DNA from: Hyphomicrobiales bacterium
GTDB lineage: Bacteria; Pseudomonadota; Alphaproteobacteria; Rhizobiales; Devosiaceae
Reading direction: 5' to 3'
Assembly (NCBI GenBank): GCA_027487555.1
Contig: JAIYDI010000029.1
Location: forward strand, 62,001 to 126,000
Length of the DNA: 64,000 nt
Positions 63,045 through 64,000 of the stretch are shown one piece after another. The notes below the pieces were generated by a model. It searched no databases and had not been told where the DNA came from. It saw nothing but the letters and a program-made list of their open reading frames with translations. Positions within the stretch are counted from its first letter, which is position 1. The number at the start of each line of letters is the position of its first letter. Both the position numbers and the translations under genes were made by a program.

Positions 63045-64000
63045 CTACTCGGCCGGCTGCATGTCCTTGCCGGTATAGACTTCGTCCACCCAGTATTGTT
63101 CGCGGCGGTCGAAGCCGTTGAACGGCGTCAGCGAGGCCTGAGTATAGGCACCCATCAGGCCGAACTCAACCCAGTCGTCCTCGTCGATATCGGAGGGCAG
63201 GGTAAAGATCTGCGGTAGCACGTCATAGCTGTCGCAGGTCGGACCCCACACGGTGAATTCCGAGAAATCGCCGTCGTTCTCGTGGATGCGCGGGCCGCGC
63301 CAGACGCGAACCGGCGGGGTGAAGTGCATGAACTTCACTTCCATCAGCGCGCCGTAGGCACCGTCGTTCAGGTAGACCGACTGGCCGCCGCGCTGATGCT
63401 TGACGCGCAGCAGCAGCGATGTCGAGGAGGTGACGAGCGCCCGACCGGGCTCGATGATCAGCTCGGGCGCCGACTTGCCAAAGCTGTCCTTCACGGCCTG
63501 GGAGATGGTGTCGAAATAATGGTCCATCGGCGGGGCTTCGGAGGTCGGGTAGGGAGCCGGGTAGCCACCGCCGATATTCAGGCGCTTGAGCTCGATGCCG
63601 GCTTCCTCGGCAATCTTCGCCGCCGCAATGATGTGGCGCTCATAGGCATAGGCATCTTCGCACTGGCTGCCGACATGGAAGCATAGCGACGGGGTAAAGC
63701 CCATCTGGTCGACAAGCTTGACGATTTCGGCGGCGCCATCCTGCATCACGCCGAACTTGATGCCGAAATCATAGGATTTCAGCGCCTTGCCGGCCTTAAA
63801 GCGGGTGGTCACCTCGATATCGCGGCTCGGGGTCACGATGGCCGCGAGCTGGTCGAGCTGTTGCGGATGGTCGATGGTGAAGGAGCGGACGCCGAACTCC
63901 TCATAGGCGCGTTCGATCTCGCGCTTGTTCTTGATGGGGTTGTTGTAGTGCATCACCGCACCGGGTGCGTAGTCGCGCACCAGTTCCATCTCGGTATTGG
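63045..64000 (-). CDS. Fold-III lysine/ornithine decarboxylase, 5' end outside window
   Basis: PLP enzyme that makes putrescine (or cadaverine) for polyamine synthesis. The visible C-terminal ~317 residues include HVGSQC, LNIGGGYPAPY (PLP phosphate-binding region), IEPGRALV, and WGPTCDSYD with the catalytic Cys of eukaryotic-type decarboxylases. The PLP Lys should lie just upstream of the window. The pattern fits the L/ODC of alphaproteobacteria, about 377 aa in total. It reads in from beyond 64000 and ends in a terminator. Confidence 0.92.
   Translation of the reverse strand, partial: NTEMELVRDYAPGAVMHYNNPIKNKREIERAYEEFGVRSFTIDHPQQLDQLAAIVTPSRDIEVTTRFKAGKALKSYDFGIKFGVMQDGAAEIVKLVDQMGFTPSLCFHVGSQCEDAYAYERHIIAAAKIAEEAGIELKRLNIGGGYPAPYPTSEAPPMDHYFDTISQAVKDSFGKSAPELIIEPGRALVTSSTSLLLRVKHQRGGQSVYLNDGAYGALMEVKFMHFTPPVRVWRGPRIHENDGDFSEFTVWGPTCDSYDVLPQIFTLPSDIDEDDWVEFGLMGAYTQASLTPFNGFDRREQYWVDEVYTGKDMQPAE

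Overview
The window is high-GC chromosomal DNA from an alphaproteobacterium. I infer a member of the Hyphomicrobiales (Devosia-like) from several signs: the pcm - tolC - popZ - valS order, a short-LID adenylate kinase, a fold-III lysine/ornithine decarboxylase, frequent GTG/TTG starts, and TTGnnn-N17-TAnAnn promoters. No phage, insertion sequence, CRISPR array or rRNA operon was seen.

Region 1 (1-9009, minus strand) is an alginate-type exopolysaccharide operon read algD > alg8 > alg44 > algA > algG-like > algI > algX/J-like, the last running off the left edge. It encodes GDP-mannuronate supply, the membrane polymerase and its partner, a beta-helix periplasmic protein and an O-acetylation module. 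Three proteins have lost hallmark residues: the PMI zinc site of AlgA, the PilZ c-di-GMP motifs of Alg44, and the DPHD motif of the AlgG-like protein. Upstream lies a 780-bp gap with four adjacent palindromes, then an orphan receiver protein whose phospho-acceptor Asp is Glu.

Region 2 (10.3-22.8 kb) is mixed housekeeping: tRNA-Asn, a benE-mobA pair, tRNA-Cys, pcm, tolC, popZ, valS, a CorA/ZntB transporter, ilvD, a secreted Sel1-repeat protein and a 60-aa membrane peptide.

Region 3 (22.8-26.0 kb) is a small self-contained signalling locus. A PepSY protein - response regulator - histidine kinase operon faces a divergent secreted Asp/Ser-rich protein, and the PepSY protein carries its own Asp/Ser-rich tract. 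Their shared 108-bp promoter region has GCTGACA direct repeats with an 11-bp period, as expected for an OmpR-family operator.

Region 4 (26.0-28.1 kb) has tRNA-Tyr, tRNA-Gly and tRNA-Trp with a LysR gene remnant and a lone glycosyltransferase between them.

Region 5 (28.2-59.9 kb) is the core information-processing block, all plus strand: secE-nusG, rplKAJL-rpoBC, a methyltransferase gene, then the fused str - S10 - spc - alpha ribosomal clusters through rplQ, with sigma70-type promoters and many intergenic hairpins. Region 6 (60-64 kb) has an SDR epimerase/reductase, a zinc alcohol dehydrogenase, a P-loop kinase-like gene, and the 3' part of a lysine/ornithine decarboxylase that leaves the window.

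All calls come from reading the sequence and remembered family motifs. No database search or folding program was run.
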